From Paenibacillus sp. MAEPY2 (lineage in GTDB: Bacteria; Bacillota; Bacilli; Paenibacillales; Paenibacillaceae), in the NCBI RefSeq assembly GCF_000499205.1, contig NZ_AWUK01000052.1, positions 1 to 52,346 on the forward strand: a DNA stretch of 52,346 bases. Direction: 5' to 3'. Position 1 is the stretch's first letter. The number at the start of each line of letters is the position of its first letter. Position numbers and translations under genes: made by a program. Positions 33,672-41,819 of the stretch are shown piece by piece. The notes beneath the pieces are model-generated. The model was not told where the DNA came from. It did not search any database and saw only the letters and a program-made list of their open reading frames with translations.

Positions 33672-35234
33672 TCAACGGGGAATCACAGCAGCCGTAGCAG
33701 GCTTTCGTTCCCACTCACACAAGACCGAGATCAGGCTCTCAATCGTTGCTTCTTCAGCCATCATGGTGACCTTCAAGCCTGCTGCTTCTGCCGTGTTCGC
33801 TGTAACAGGCCCGATACAAGCAACCTCTACGTTTTTCAATAAAGGCAAGGGATCCTGTAATCCCATCCGTTTTAGAATGTCCAGGAAATTAGTAACGGTG
33901 GATGAGCTCGTGAAGGTCATCGCATGAATGCCGCCCTCTTCGAGCAGCTTCAGCAGTTCATCGTCATCCTCGCCAGCCAGAATGGTGTCATAGATAATTG
34001 CCTCGGTGACCAAAAGCCCCCGCTCCCTCAACTGTTCCGGCAACCAGGGACGAGCAAGATCTCCGTGCGGAAGCAGCACCTTCTGGCCTTCCTTCAGCTC
34101 ATTTTCGAAAGCCTCCAGCATGCCTTCGGCCTGAAAAGGCCCTGGGATGACCTCGGCAACGATGCCATACTTACGCAATGCCTCCCCAGTGGAAGGTCCT
34201 ACCGCAGCAATTCTCGCTTGATGGAGCGCACGGACATCCTTCTCCTGCTGCTCCAAATGACGGAAGAAGAAATCCACCCCGTTCACACTCGTGAAAAATA
34301 CCCAGTCAAACGTATTTAACGCACCAAAAGCCTGTCTGACACTTTCCTGTGCCGACTCCGTTGATGGCATTACGGTCTCGATCACCGGAAATTCATAAGG
34401 TTCACCGCCAAGTTCCTCAATCCGGTTCACTAATTCACTAGCCTGACTGCGTGCCCGCGTTACCAGAATGCGTTTGCCAAACAGCGGCAGTGCTTCCGCC
34501 CATTTCAACTGCTCACGCTGGTTCACCACCTCACCAACAACAATGACAGCGGGCGGTTGGAAGTTTGCAGCGATGACTTTTGCTTCGATATCTTCTAGCG
34601 TGCCTGTAATCGTATCCTGCTCTGCTCTTGTGCCCCAGCGAATTAATGCCACCGGCGTTTGTGCCGGGCGTCCATGACGAATCAACTGTTCACTGATATA
34701 TCCAATTTTGGAGACACCCATCATAAATATAAGTGTGCCTGTTGCATTCGTCACTTTATCCCAATGGATGCTGCGATCAAGCTTGTCCGGACTCTCATGC
34801 CCCGTAATGATGGAAATGGAGGAAGCATAGTCGCGATGGGTCACAGGTATTCCGGCGTAAGCAGGTACACTTATGGCTGAGGTTACACCAGGTACAATTT
34901 CAAAAGGAACGCCATTTTTGCGTAGCAAATCAGCCTCTTCGCCTACGCGTCCGAATATCGTCGGGTCTCCCCCTTTAAGTCGGACCACAACCTTACCTTC
35001 CAATGCAAGATCAACCAATAGCTGGTTGATTTCTTCCTGCTTCATCGTATGTCGATCCGGGCGTTTACCCACATATATCTTAACCGCGCCTGGCTTCATC
35101 TGTTTGAGTAGTCTTGGACTAGCCAATCGATCATACACTACTGCATCCGCTCTACCGATTGATTCCCAGCCCTTTACTGTAATCAGCTTGGCGTCCCCTG
35201 GACCTGCACCAACCAAAAAGACCTTTCCCACCAT
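33672..35234 (-). CDS. cobA-hemD: Fused uroporphyrinogen-III C-methyltransferase and uroporphyrinogen-III synthase
   Basis: A 520-residue fusion. The N-terminal half (about 1-245) is a SUMT/CobA methyltransferase (VFLVGAGPGDAKLIT, VRLKGGDPTIFGR, GVTSAISVPAYAGIPVTHR) that makes precorrin-2 for sirohaem. The C-terminal half (about 250-510; GKRILVTRARSQASEL) is HemD, which closes hydroxymethylbilane to uroporphyrinogen III. B. subtilis has hemD alone here, while the fusion is known in Paenibacillus and clostridia. The ATG at 35232-35234 lies four bases after hemC with AGGGG upstream. The TTG sixteen codons earlier is rejected. Confidence 0.94.
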   Translation of the reverse strand: MVGKVFLVGAGPGDAKLITVKGWESIGRADAVVYDRLASPRLLKQMKPGAVKIYVGKRPDRHTMKQEEINQLLVDLALEGKVVVRLKGGDPTIFGRVGEEADLLRKNGVPFEIVPGVTSAISVPAYAGIPVTHRDYASSISIITGHESPDKLDRSIHWDKVTNATGTLIFMMGVSKIGYISEQLIRHGRPAQTPVALIRWGTRAEQDTITGTLEDIEAKVIAANFQPPAVIVVGEVVNQREQLKWAEALPLFGKRILVTRARSQASELVNRIEELGGEPYEFPVIETVMPSTESAQESVRQAFGALNTFDWVFFTSVNGVDFFFRHLEQQEKDVRALHQARIAAVGPSTGEALRKYGIVAEVIPGPFQAEGMLEAFENELKEGQKVLLPHGDLARPWLPEQLRERGLLVTEAIIYDTILAGEDDDELLKLLEEGGIHAMTFTSSSTVTNFLDILKRMGLQDPLPLLKNVEVACIGPVTANTAEAAGLKVTMMAEEATIESLISVLCEWERKPATAAVIPR

Positions 35235-35238
35235 GTCT

Positions 35239-36195
35239 TCATCCCCTAACTTCTGCCAGTATCTGCTCTGCTCCCCGTTCAATCAATCTCCAAGCCACTT
35301 CTTCTCCAAGACGAACCGGATCTTTGCCCGTCAAGGCTTCTTTAAGAATCAGCCCGCCATCCGGCGTGCCGACCATACCTGTTAATTGTAACGCGTTTTG
35401 TCCATTCGGGGAATCTGCATCTTGCTGTGGCACCCATACGGCATGAGCTCCAATCGGAACCTGACAGCCCCCATTCAATACACTAAGGAAGCGACGTTCA
35501 GCCAACACAGGAAATGCCGTTTCCGGATCGTTGTACAACTGCAACAAATGAAGCAGTTCCGCATCTTCCTCACGGCACTCAATGCCGAGCGCACCCTGAC
35601 CCACTGCAGGAAGACAAGCTTCCTCTGACAGATATTCCGTAATTCGATCCTGCCAGCCCATTCGATACAAACCTGCGGCAGCCAAAATAATGGCGTCCAG
35701 CCCTTCGGTTTCCAGCTTGCGCAGACGGGAATCAATATTACCACGAAGTGATTCAAGCTGCAGATCCGGACGGTATGCTTTCAATTGACTGGAGCGACGC
35801 AGACTGCTCGTCCCCACTCTTGCGCCTTCCGGCAATTGATCCAAGGTAAGTCCACCATTCGAAATCAGTGCGTCACGGGGATCTGCCCGGCGAGGAACAG
35901 CTCCGTTCGTTAACCCTTCAGGCAACTCGGAAGGCATATCCTTCATGCTATGAACAGCCATATCAATCGTGTGATCCAGCATCGCCTGTTCAATCTCTTT
36001 GACAAACAGACCTTTACCTCCAACTTTGGACAGGGTTACATCGAGAATCAAATCCCCTTTTGTAACGATTTTATGTACTTCAAAGTCAAACGCTAGTCCT
36101 TCTCGCTCACAAATATCACGTAAATCTTGAATTACATGGCCTGTCTGGGTCAAAGCAAGTGCGCTTTGTCTGCTTCCCACTTTTATTGTCCGCAT
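35239..36195 (-). CDS. hemC: Hydroxymethylbilane synthase (porphobilinogen deaminase)
   Basis: Polymerises four porphobilinogens on a dipyrromethane cofactor. The 318-residue protein has the cofactor cysteine C244 in NGGCQVPIGAHA, the DMAVHSMKDMPSE active-site segment and the R-rich GTSSLRRSSQL motif. AGGAGG precedes the ATG. Confidence 0.97.
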   Translation of the reverse strand: MRTIKVGSRQSALALTQTGHVIQDLRDICEREGLAFDFEVHKIVTKGDLILDVTLSKVGGKGLFVKEIEQAMLDHTIDMAVHSMKDMPSELPEGLTNGAVPRRADPRDALISNGGLTLDQLPEGARVGTSSLRRSSQLKAYRPDLQLESLRGNIDSRLRKLETEGLDAIILAAAGLYRMGWQDRITEYLSEEACLPAVGQGALGIECREEDAELLHLLQLYNDPETAFPVLAERRFLSVLNGGCQVPIGAHAVWVPQQDADSPNGQNALQLTGMVGTPDGGLILKEALTGKDPVRLGEEVAWRLIERGAEQILAEVRG

Positions 36196-36197
36196 GT

Positions 36198-36848
36198 CTA
36201 CACGTCCTCCTGATTATGGGAAATCCAGTCCCCAATTTGTTCTTCTGTCCACCACTCAAACTGACCTGTACGGATATCTTCCAGCACATTCATCTCGGTT
36301 AAACGACGGAGTAATTTCCCCCTGACTTCTGGAGAAGATACACGTGCCTTCACTTCCATCCTCATCTGATACAAAAATTCAATATATGTCTCGTATTCAT
36401 CTCCGAATTGCTGTTCCAATGTGTCACGAATTGCTGCTGCGGCCACAGGCCCTGCTCCAGCAGTTGATATCGCAATGCTCAGCCTTCCACGCCTGACCAC
36501 ACTTGGTGTAATAAAGGTGCTACGTTCAGAAGATATGGCGTCATTCACCAGTATACCCGCATCTTCTGCTTCTTGGACAACCGCTGTATTCACTTCACTA
36601 TGGTCCGTTGCTGCATATACGAGAAAGGCCCCCCGCAAATCTCCATTGCGGTAGGACCGGGCCAGCCATTGAATTCGGGAATCTTGATGCAATTGTTGTA
36701 ACGTTGGCGTAACTTCCGGACTAATCACCTTGATTTGCGCTTCCGCATGAAGCAGACCTTTTATTTTACGTTCAGCAACACGTCCGCCCCCAACCACGCA
36801 GCAAGACTTCCCTGATATATCCACAAATATGGGTGTGTAGCGTTCCAT
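36198..36848 (-). CDS. Precorrin-2 dehydrogenase (sirohaem synthesis)
   Basis: A 216-residue NAD-dependent dehydrogenase of the SirC/Met8 N-terminal type, which oxidises precorrin-2 to sirohydrochlorin. It shows the nucleotide-binding VVGGGRVAERK motif (18-28), NDAISSERSTFITPSVVRRG and GAGPVAAAAIRD. The C-terminal helical part is kept, but no separate ferrochelatase gene is in the window. The ATG at 36846-36848 lies five bases after the hemX stop. Placement in the haem operon next to CobA-HemD gives a sirohaem branch. Confidence 0.9.
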   Translation of the reverse strand: MERYTPIFVDISGKSCCVVGGGRVAERKIKGLLHAEAQIKVISPEVTPTLQQLHQDSRIQWLARSYRNGDLRGAFLVYAATDHSEVNTAVVQEAEDAGILVNDAISSERSTFITPSVVRRGRLSIAISTAGAGPVAAAAIRDTLEQQFGDEYETYIEFLYQMRMEVKARVSSPEVRGKLLRRLTEMNVLEDIRTGQFEWWTEEQIGDWISHNQEDV

Positions 36849-36853
36849 CTCCT

Positions 36854-37690
36854 TCACTCTCCCGTCCAACGATGAAACGCTGAATACGCATTGGATAAAA
36901 AACTGATAATGACAAAGCCGTATCCGATGAGCGTCCATCTCGCCATAATGACTGTGGAGAACTGTTTCCTTCTCTTAAAGACGAAGTATCCCACATAGAT
37001 CGCCATGGCAAGCCCTGTGGCAATAACCTTGAGATCCAAGAGCAGGCTCCAGCGCGTTTCGGCTACGATAGACAATACCGCGAGCATAATTGAAACACCA
37101 AGAAGAGGTGTGCCAATCAGTGTAGCACCATCCATATATTTGCTGATCACTTCCAGACTCGGCAGACGACGTACGGTATCATTCCACTTTTTATTCTTGA
37201 GCTTGCGGTGCAAAAACAGATATAACATGGCAAATACAGCACCAACCGTCAGAGCTGCGAAGCCAAGATTCGCCAAGGTTATATGCATAATAAGCAATCC
37301 ATGCACGGTCTGCCAATTATGCAGAGATATCTCGCCTGCTGTAAACCACAAACGGTTCAATACCGTAACCGAGAAACCAACCACGTTCAGCAACAAAATA
37401 ACAAATTCAGAACGCTGGATACGAGTCATTACCAGGGACATCAGCACGATACTGAATGAAAATATAAACAAAAAATCAAACGTGGTGTAGATTGGGAAAT
37501 GCCCTTCGGTTAACATGCGTAAAATGACATGGAGCACCTGAAGCGCCCATACAACAACAAGAAACCCTGTGCCTGTCCGCTTCGCCCCCGCATTGCGTCG
37601 AATGCAGTCCGAGAAATAGAACAGTAGGCTCAGGGCATACATATAGATTAAAGCTTCATAGATTTGTTCAGCTAGGGTCAAGCTGCCCAC
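36854..37690 (-). CDS. hemX: HemX/CcsA-like cytochrome c assembly family membrane protein
   Basis: A 278-residue polytopic protein with about eight hydrophobic segments, related to CcsA/ResC-type haem-handling proteins. In B. subtilis, HemX sits directly after hemA and lowers HemA levels. Conserved histidines occur in transmembrane contexts (for example LQVLHVILRM and LLIMHITLANLGF). Its start is uncertain: GTG (37688-37690) abuts its ribosome binding site, and a TTG three codons later has better spacing. Confidence 0.88.
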   Translation of the reverse strand: MGSLTLAEQIYEALIYMYALSLLFYFSDCIRRNAGAKRTGTGFLVVVWALQVLHVILRMLTEGHFPIYTTFDFLFIFSFSIVLMSLVMTRIQRSEFVILLLNVVGFSVTVLNRLWFTAGEISLHNWQTVHGLLIMHITLANLGFAALTVGAVFAMLYLFLHRKLKNKKWNDTVRRLPSLEVISKYMDGATLIGTPLLGVSIMLAVLSIVAETRWSLLLDLKVIATGLAMAIYVGYFVFKRRKQFSTVIMARWTLIGYGFVIISFLSNAYSAFHRWTGE

Positions 37691-37695
37691 CCGCC

Positions 37696-39084
37696 TTATA
37701 CGCCTGCCGGAGCATAAGCCGGCACGTGGTCTTGCCGGGAATCGTTAAGATGAATGGCATCCGGTTTGCGCAGAGCCGTGGCGTCGCTCTGGTTTACTTT
37801 CTCAGCGGCCACCTCTACTGCATCCTCCAGAGCAAAGATCTGAGTAAACATGTGCAGTGCTTCATCACCGTGCTTGGTACCAGCCATTTCCTTGATCCGG
37901 TTGATCGGATCTGTCGTCATTTGATTCACGATACTTTTCGTCAAACGACGGATAACTTTACGCTGATGTTCATCCAGTTCAGGCAATTTATTGAACAGGC
38001 TATCCATCGTTTCTTCATGAATGGAAGCGCCTTTTTCCTGCAATGCCCGAATTACAGGTCGAACGCCCAATGTTTTGAGCCATTGATAATAGTCTTCCAT
38101 CTCAAGTTCAATCATTTTCTCGATCTTCGCAGCTTCCACCTTACGCATCTCCAGGTTACTCTCCACGATTCCTTCCAAATCATCAATATCATAAAGGAAT
38201 ACATTGGATAACTCGCCGATTGCCGGATCGATATCCCGAGGAACAGCAATATCAATCAGGAACAGAGGACGTGATTGACGACGCTTCATGCTCTCTCGAA
38301 CAACGGTGGCGTCCAGTACATATCTTTCTGCCCCCGTCGAGCTGATGACAATATCCACCTCGTTCAGTCGCTCTAATGCCTGCTCCATCGTACAAGGGGT
38401 CCCCCGAAACTTCGCGGCCAATTCCTCAGCTCGCGCAAGTGTTCGATTCGCTACAATAACTTCAGAGGCTCCGTTGGTATAAAGATGTTTTACTGTAAGT
38501 TCACTCATTTTGCCGGCACCCAGAATCAGCACCTTCTTATCCGTGAACATACCAAAGATACGCTTGCCCAGTTCAACAGCAGCATAACTTACAGATACCG
38601 CGCTCTCACCGATCGAAGTCTCCGAATGCGCGCGTTTCCCCAGCGTAACAGCCTGTTTGAACAGCATGTTAAACCAGGTCCCTGTAGCTTTCTCTTCCTG
38701 AGCTTTGAAAAAAGCCTGTTTCACTTGTCCAAGAATCTGAGTCTCGCCAATAACCATAGAGTCCAGCCCACAAATGACACGGAACAAATGGCGCATGGCT
38801 TGATCATCTTCATATATATATAAGTGTTGCGTAAATTCTTCCCGCGGAACATTAAACCATTGTTCCATGAACGTCCGAATAAAATAACCACACATGTGAA
38901 GACGGTCTACCACAACATACAACTCGGTACGGTTACATGTGGCTACGATTACACCTTCCAATACACTCTTGGTCAGCTTGAGCTGCTGCAGCGCTTCAGA
39001 CAAGTCCTTTTCTGCAAATGTGAATCGTTCCCTAACCTCTACAGGCGCCGTGCGATAATTCAAACCAACGACAACGATGTGCAT
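37696..39084 (-). CDS. hemA: Glutamyl-tRNA reductase
   Basis: Reduces glutamyl-tRNA-Glu to glutamate-1-semialdehyde, the first and usually rate-limiting step of haem synthesis. The 462-residue protein has catalytic C50 in ATCNRTELY, the NADPH-binding ILGAGKMSELTVKHL motif and a C-terminal dimerisation helix. AGGTG precedes the ATG. It heads hemA-hemX-sirC-hemC-cobA/hemD, whose members are separated by only 2-6 bases. Confidence 0.97.
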   Translation of the reverse strand: MHIVVVGLNYRTAPVEVRERFTFAEKDLSEALQQLKLTKSVLEGVIVATCNRTELYVVVDRLHMCGYFIRTFMEQWFNVPREEFTQHLYIYEDDQAMRHLFRVICGLDSMVIGETQILGQVKQAFFKAQEEKATGTWFNMLFKQAVTLGKRAHSETSIGESAVSVSYAAVELGKRIFGMFTDKKVLILGAGKMSELTVKHLYTNGASEVIVANRTLARAEELAAKFRGTPCTMEQALERLNEVDIVISSTGAERYVLDATVVRESMKRRQSRPLFLIDIAVPRDIDPAIGELSNVFLYDIDDLEGIVESNLEMRKVEAAKIEKMIELEMEDYYQWLKTLGVRPVIRALQEKGASIHEETMDSLFNKLPELDEHQRKVIRRLTKSIVNQMTTDPINRIKEMAGTKHGDEALHMFTQIFALEDAVEVAAEKVNQSDATALRKPDAIHLNDSRQDHVPAYAPAGV

Positions 39085-39162
39085 TGCAAGTTCACCTGCC
39101 TAATAAATTTCCAATCAAAGTGTTTTCTACATATGTTCATCCATTTATGATTGACATGGTTA

Positions 39163-39218
39163 ATTATATCACACATCCATACAATGGCCGGGCCATTTTT
39201 ATGAAATGTTTATGAAAT
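39163..39218 (-). promoter_or_regulatory. hemA promoter with palindrome and tandem repeats
   Basis: An extended -10 (TG-A-TATAAT, with TATAAT at 39163-39168) has no recognisable -35 at 17 bp. Instead a palindrome AATGGCC-G-GGCCATT (39183-39197) is centred there. Immediately upstream, the 10-mer TTTATGAAAT (plus-strand reading) occurs twice, at 39198-39207 and 39209-39218, with 11-bp period. These are candidate regulator sites. The rest of the roughly 340-bp hemA-speD gap holds the speD terminator and nothing else recognised. Confidence 0.6.
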
Positions 39219-39319
39219 CCACATGTAAATCATCTTATGCATTGTCATTTATTGTAGTGTCTCACCAATCTTCACCCTTATGCGTTAAATACTTGTTTTA
39301 ATAATAAAGATTCATCAAA

Positions 39320-39368
39320 ACCCCTTATAAAACAAATAGCCATGGAAGATTCCATGACTATTTGGGTT
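39320..39368 (-). terminator. Terminator after speD
   Basis: CAAATAG-C-CATGGA (from 39333) pairs with TCCATG-A-CTATTTG (to 39364) on either strand. On the minus strand it is followed by TTTTAT. Confidence 0.8.
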
Positions 39369-39421
39369 TAAGATGATCCTGGGTTCATCCCGATATGTGA
39401 ACATTATTCATGCTGTCGTAA

Positions 39422-39829
39422 TTAAATCATATATACCAGATCATTTGGTTTCATTTCTGGTGTCTCAACTTGCAATTCGCCCAATCCACGTACCAGTTTT
39501 TTTGCGTACGTTTTTTCCGGTTTTAATACGGATACCAGGTAATCAATGGCCAGTTGTGGGTCTACGGTCTCCCCGCAAGTGTAACAATCAATCGCTGCAA
39601 ACCCTCTCTCAGGATACGTATGAATCGAGAGATGACTCTCAGACAATAGTACAAGCACTGTCGCTCCTTGTGGTTCAAACTGCTTGGATTGTACGGACAT
39701 TACTGTCGCGCCACATGCCTCCGCTGCTTCAACCAGTTGAGCTTGCAAATACTCCGCACTGTTCAATAGATCAAAGTCTACACCCCAAACATCAACAGCA
39801 ACGTGTCTTCCGAAAGTTGAATATTCCAT
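39422..39829 (-). CDS. speD: S-adenosylmethionine decarboxylase proenzyme
   Basis: Makes the aminopropyl donor for spermidine. The 135-residue prokaryotic class 1B-like proenzyme self-cleaves at E64-S65 in LSESHLSIHTYPE, turning the serine into the pyruvoyl group. H70 and C85 (DCYTCGE) are the expected processing and catalytic residues. The ATG at 39827-39829 has AAGGGGG upstream. The frame's earlier ATG (39874) adds an unusual arginine-rich segment. It lies between hemA and a gene of unknown function. Confidence 0.93.
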   Translation of the reverse strand: MEYSTFGRHVAVDVWGVDFDLLNSAEYLQAQLVEAAEACGATVMSVQSKQFEPQGATVLVLLSESHLSIHTYPERGFAAIDCYTCGETVDPQLAIDYLVSVLKPEKTYAKKLVRGLGELQVETPEMKPNDLVYMI

Positions 39830-40026
39830 CCTTCGGCGCCCCCTTCCTAGGAATAAAATGTTTGAAAATTTCATCCGCTAGGACCTACGTCATTCACTTC
39901 CCGAGGGAAAAATCTCTCGCAACATATAATGTCCTGAGTGAATCCTGGTTCCTATATTCTTTTCAACGAGATTAAAAATAACATCTAATCAAAAGGAATG
40001 CAACCCCTTTTAAGAAGAACAAAAAC

Positions 40027-40060
40027 AAAAAAATTCAGTGTCCGTTGGACTCCCGAATTC
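40027..40060 (-). terminator. Terminator after the unknown gene at 40153
   Basis: On the minus strand GAATTC..AGTCC pairs with GGAC..GAATTT (40033-40060), followed by seven T. Confidence 0.8.
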
Positions 40061-40152
40061 AAAAAAATCCCCTTTCGCTACGCCTGGAATGTGCCAGAAT
40101 CAGAGCATAAGGGGACGGTTATTTAAATACTTGTATCATTCACACCTTCAGG

Positions 40153-40743
40153 TCAATAGGCCTCAAGCTCAAACAGCCGTTTCTGGTGAAGAGCAAGCTT
40201 TTCATCAATCTGCTGGAGTTGTTCAGAAGTAGACGCATCTTTTCTTGTATCGAGTAACGAATCAACCTCGGCGTATACCCGGTTTATCTCGCGTTCAATA
40301 TCCCGAGCCTGGAACACACGCTGCAATTCAAGCAACGTATTTTTGTATTCGTAGATGACACGGATATTTTCACCGGTCTGCTCCACAATTTTACGGACAA
40401 CGCCCTGAGTATAAACATACGTCATGGTGAACTCTTCATAAATTCGATGAACAACGCCGTCACCCTTAAAGGTCATAAAGAGCTTCCGAACTACGTTCGT
40501 CAGATGATGATTCACCAGGCGGCAAGATAACTCACAGATGTAAAACCCTTCCCTACGGTCAAAAGGGAAATGAACTTCTTCTCCACTCACATCTACGAGC
40601 ACAATTTCCTGGCAGCCATTCTCCATCACCTTCACACGTTGATGAATCCGGCCATCTTCTGTCATGCGCAAAAACTGATGCATCTGGGGTTCTGACAATT
40701 TCAAAGTGGCTTTAACATACTCTGTGGCTAATCGCTGAGCCAT
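40153..40743 (-). CDS. Protein of unknown function, 196 residues
   Basis: I do not recognise a domain. It has no signal peptide or membrane segment. The N-terminal two thirds look globular and alpha/beta, with conserved-looking stretches such as MHQFLRMTEDGRIHQRVKVMENG and FPFDRREGFYICELSCRLVNHH. The last 60 residues are helical and charged, probably coiled coil. I recall similar Paenibacillus proteins being named non-ribosomal peptide synthetase module, but nothing here supports that. The ATG at 40741-40743 has GAGGAG upstream. It has its own promoter and terminator and lies between ysxC and speD, where Bacillus carries a different small gene. Confidence 0.8.
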   Translation of the reverse strand: MAQRLATEYVKATLKLSEPQMHQFLRMTEDGRIHQRVKVMENGCQEIVLVDVSGEEVHFPFDRREGFYICELSCRLVNHHLTNVVRKLFMTFKGDGVVHRIYEEFTMTYVYTQGVVRKIVEQTGENIRVIYEYKNTLLELQRVFQARDIEREINRVYAEVDSLLDTRKDASTSEQLQQIDEKLALHQKRLFELEAY

Positions 40744-40866
40744 AAAAATCTCCTCAATTCTTTCCCGATTGTTTTGTCTTCCTGCACATTGTGGCAGTGA
40801 TCTCAAAATTCTTCAGGTCGGCAAGGCCGCTACTTTAGTACTGTTGGCACAAATGCACCTATACTC

Positions 40867-40894
40867 ATTATACACTACCGTATTGCTATTTCAC
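40867..40894 (-). promoter_or_regulatory. Probable promoter of the unknown gene at 40153
   Basis: A perfect TATAAT (40867-40872) lies 16 bp from GTGAAA (40889-40894), leaving a leader of about 120 nt. Confidence 0.5.
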
Positions 40895-41012
40895 CCCAGA
40901 ATAAAACGATGAATTCCCACGAAAATCCAACAAAATATGGATTAATCCTTGATCTCCTCAAAGATACACCCAAGTTGCTCACTTTCCTGCATACAAAAGG
41001 CGTAATCCCCGG

Positions 41013-41663
41013 TTATCCGTTAATTTCGTGGTCTTCTTGACTCTCAGCCTCTGGCTCTTCTTCCACTGCAGCTTGACCGATTCCAGCATAGCGGGTGATG
41101 ATCTCCCATAATTCTTCCTTACCTAAACCTTCTTCCGATGAAAACGGTACGAACAGATCCCCAGGACGGAGATCCAAAGCTTCTTTGATGACTTTGATAT
41201 GTTTGGCTCTACGCGTTTTTGGAATCTTGTCCATCTTCGTCGCTACCACAACGAGAGGCAAGCCATGATGGCGAAGCCATTCATTCATCATCATGTCATC
41301 CTTGGACGGTTCATGTCTCATATCCACCATTTGCATAACCAGTTTCAATTCTTTCCGTTCCAGCAAATACTTCTCCATCATTTTGCCCCAGGCAAAACGC
41401 TGCTGCTTCGACACTTTGGCATAACCGTAGCCAGGGAAATCCACAAAATAGAGATCCTGATTGATCTTATAATAGTTCAGTTGCTGTGTCTTACCAGGGG
41501 TAGAACTGGTCCGAGCCAAATTTTTGCGATTAATCAAACGGTTGATCAAAGATGATTTCCCTACATTGGATCGTCCCGCCAATGCAATCTCGGGCAGGCC
41601 ATCCTCGGGGTATTGTTCAGGCCGAACGGCACTGATAATAAATTCGGATTGATTTACTTTCAT
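41013..41663 (-). CDS. ysxC: Ribosome biogenesis GTPase YsxC/EngB
   Basis: A 216-residue essential GTPase for 50S assembly. It has the P-loop GRSNVGKSSL (30-39), switch region TSSTPGKTQQ, DFPGYGYA and the TKMDK specificity motif. It ends in an acidic tail. GAGAGG precedes the ATG. It follows lonA as in Bacillus, but here a terminator and a promoter lie between them. Confidence 0.95.
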   Translation of the reverse strand: MKVNQSEFIISAVRPEQYPEDGLPEIALAGRSNVGKSSLINRLINRKNLARTSSTPGKTQQLNYYKINQDLYFVDFPGYGYAKVSKQQRFAWGKMMEKYLLERKELKLVMQMVDMRHEPSKDDMMMNEWLRHHGLPLVVVATKMDKIPKTRRAKHIKVIKEALDLRPGDLFVPFSSEEGLGKEELWEIITRYAGIGQAAVEEEPEAESQEDHEING

Positions 41664-41717
41664 AATGTATCTGTCCTCTCTTGAACTCCTGTGCTCTTAC
41701 TTATGGCTGCTGTTCGT

Positions 41718-41747
41718 ATTATGCCATGGATTGTTCTATCATACCAA
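41718..41747 (-). promoter_or_regulatory. Probable ysxC promoter
   Basis: An extended -10 (TG-G-CATAAT, with CATAAT at 41718-41723) lies 18 bp from TTGGTA (41742-41747), which overlaps the T-run of the lonA terminator. Confidence 0.5.
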
Positions 41748-41790
41748 AAAAACCGTTCCAACGGACGCCAAAGCTTCCGCAGAACGGTTT
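41746..41790 (-). terminator. Terminator after lonA
   Basis: On the minus strand AAACCGTTC pairs with GAACGGTTT across a partly paired loop, and the T-run extends to seven. Confidence 0.8.
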
Positions 41791-41819
41791 ACTCTTCATA
41801 CGATCCCTCGTTTAACGGG

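Noticed and set aside
39163..39218. PerR or Fur box at hemA
   Set aside because: The palindrome is AATGGCC-G-GGCCATT. It matches neither the PerR (TTATAATNATTATAA) nor the Fur (GATAATGATAATCATTATC) pattern.
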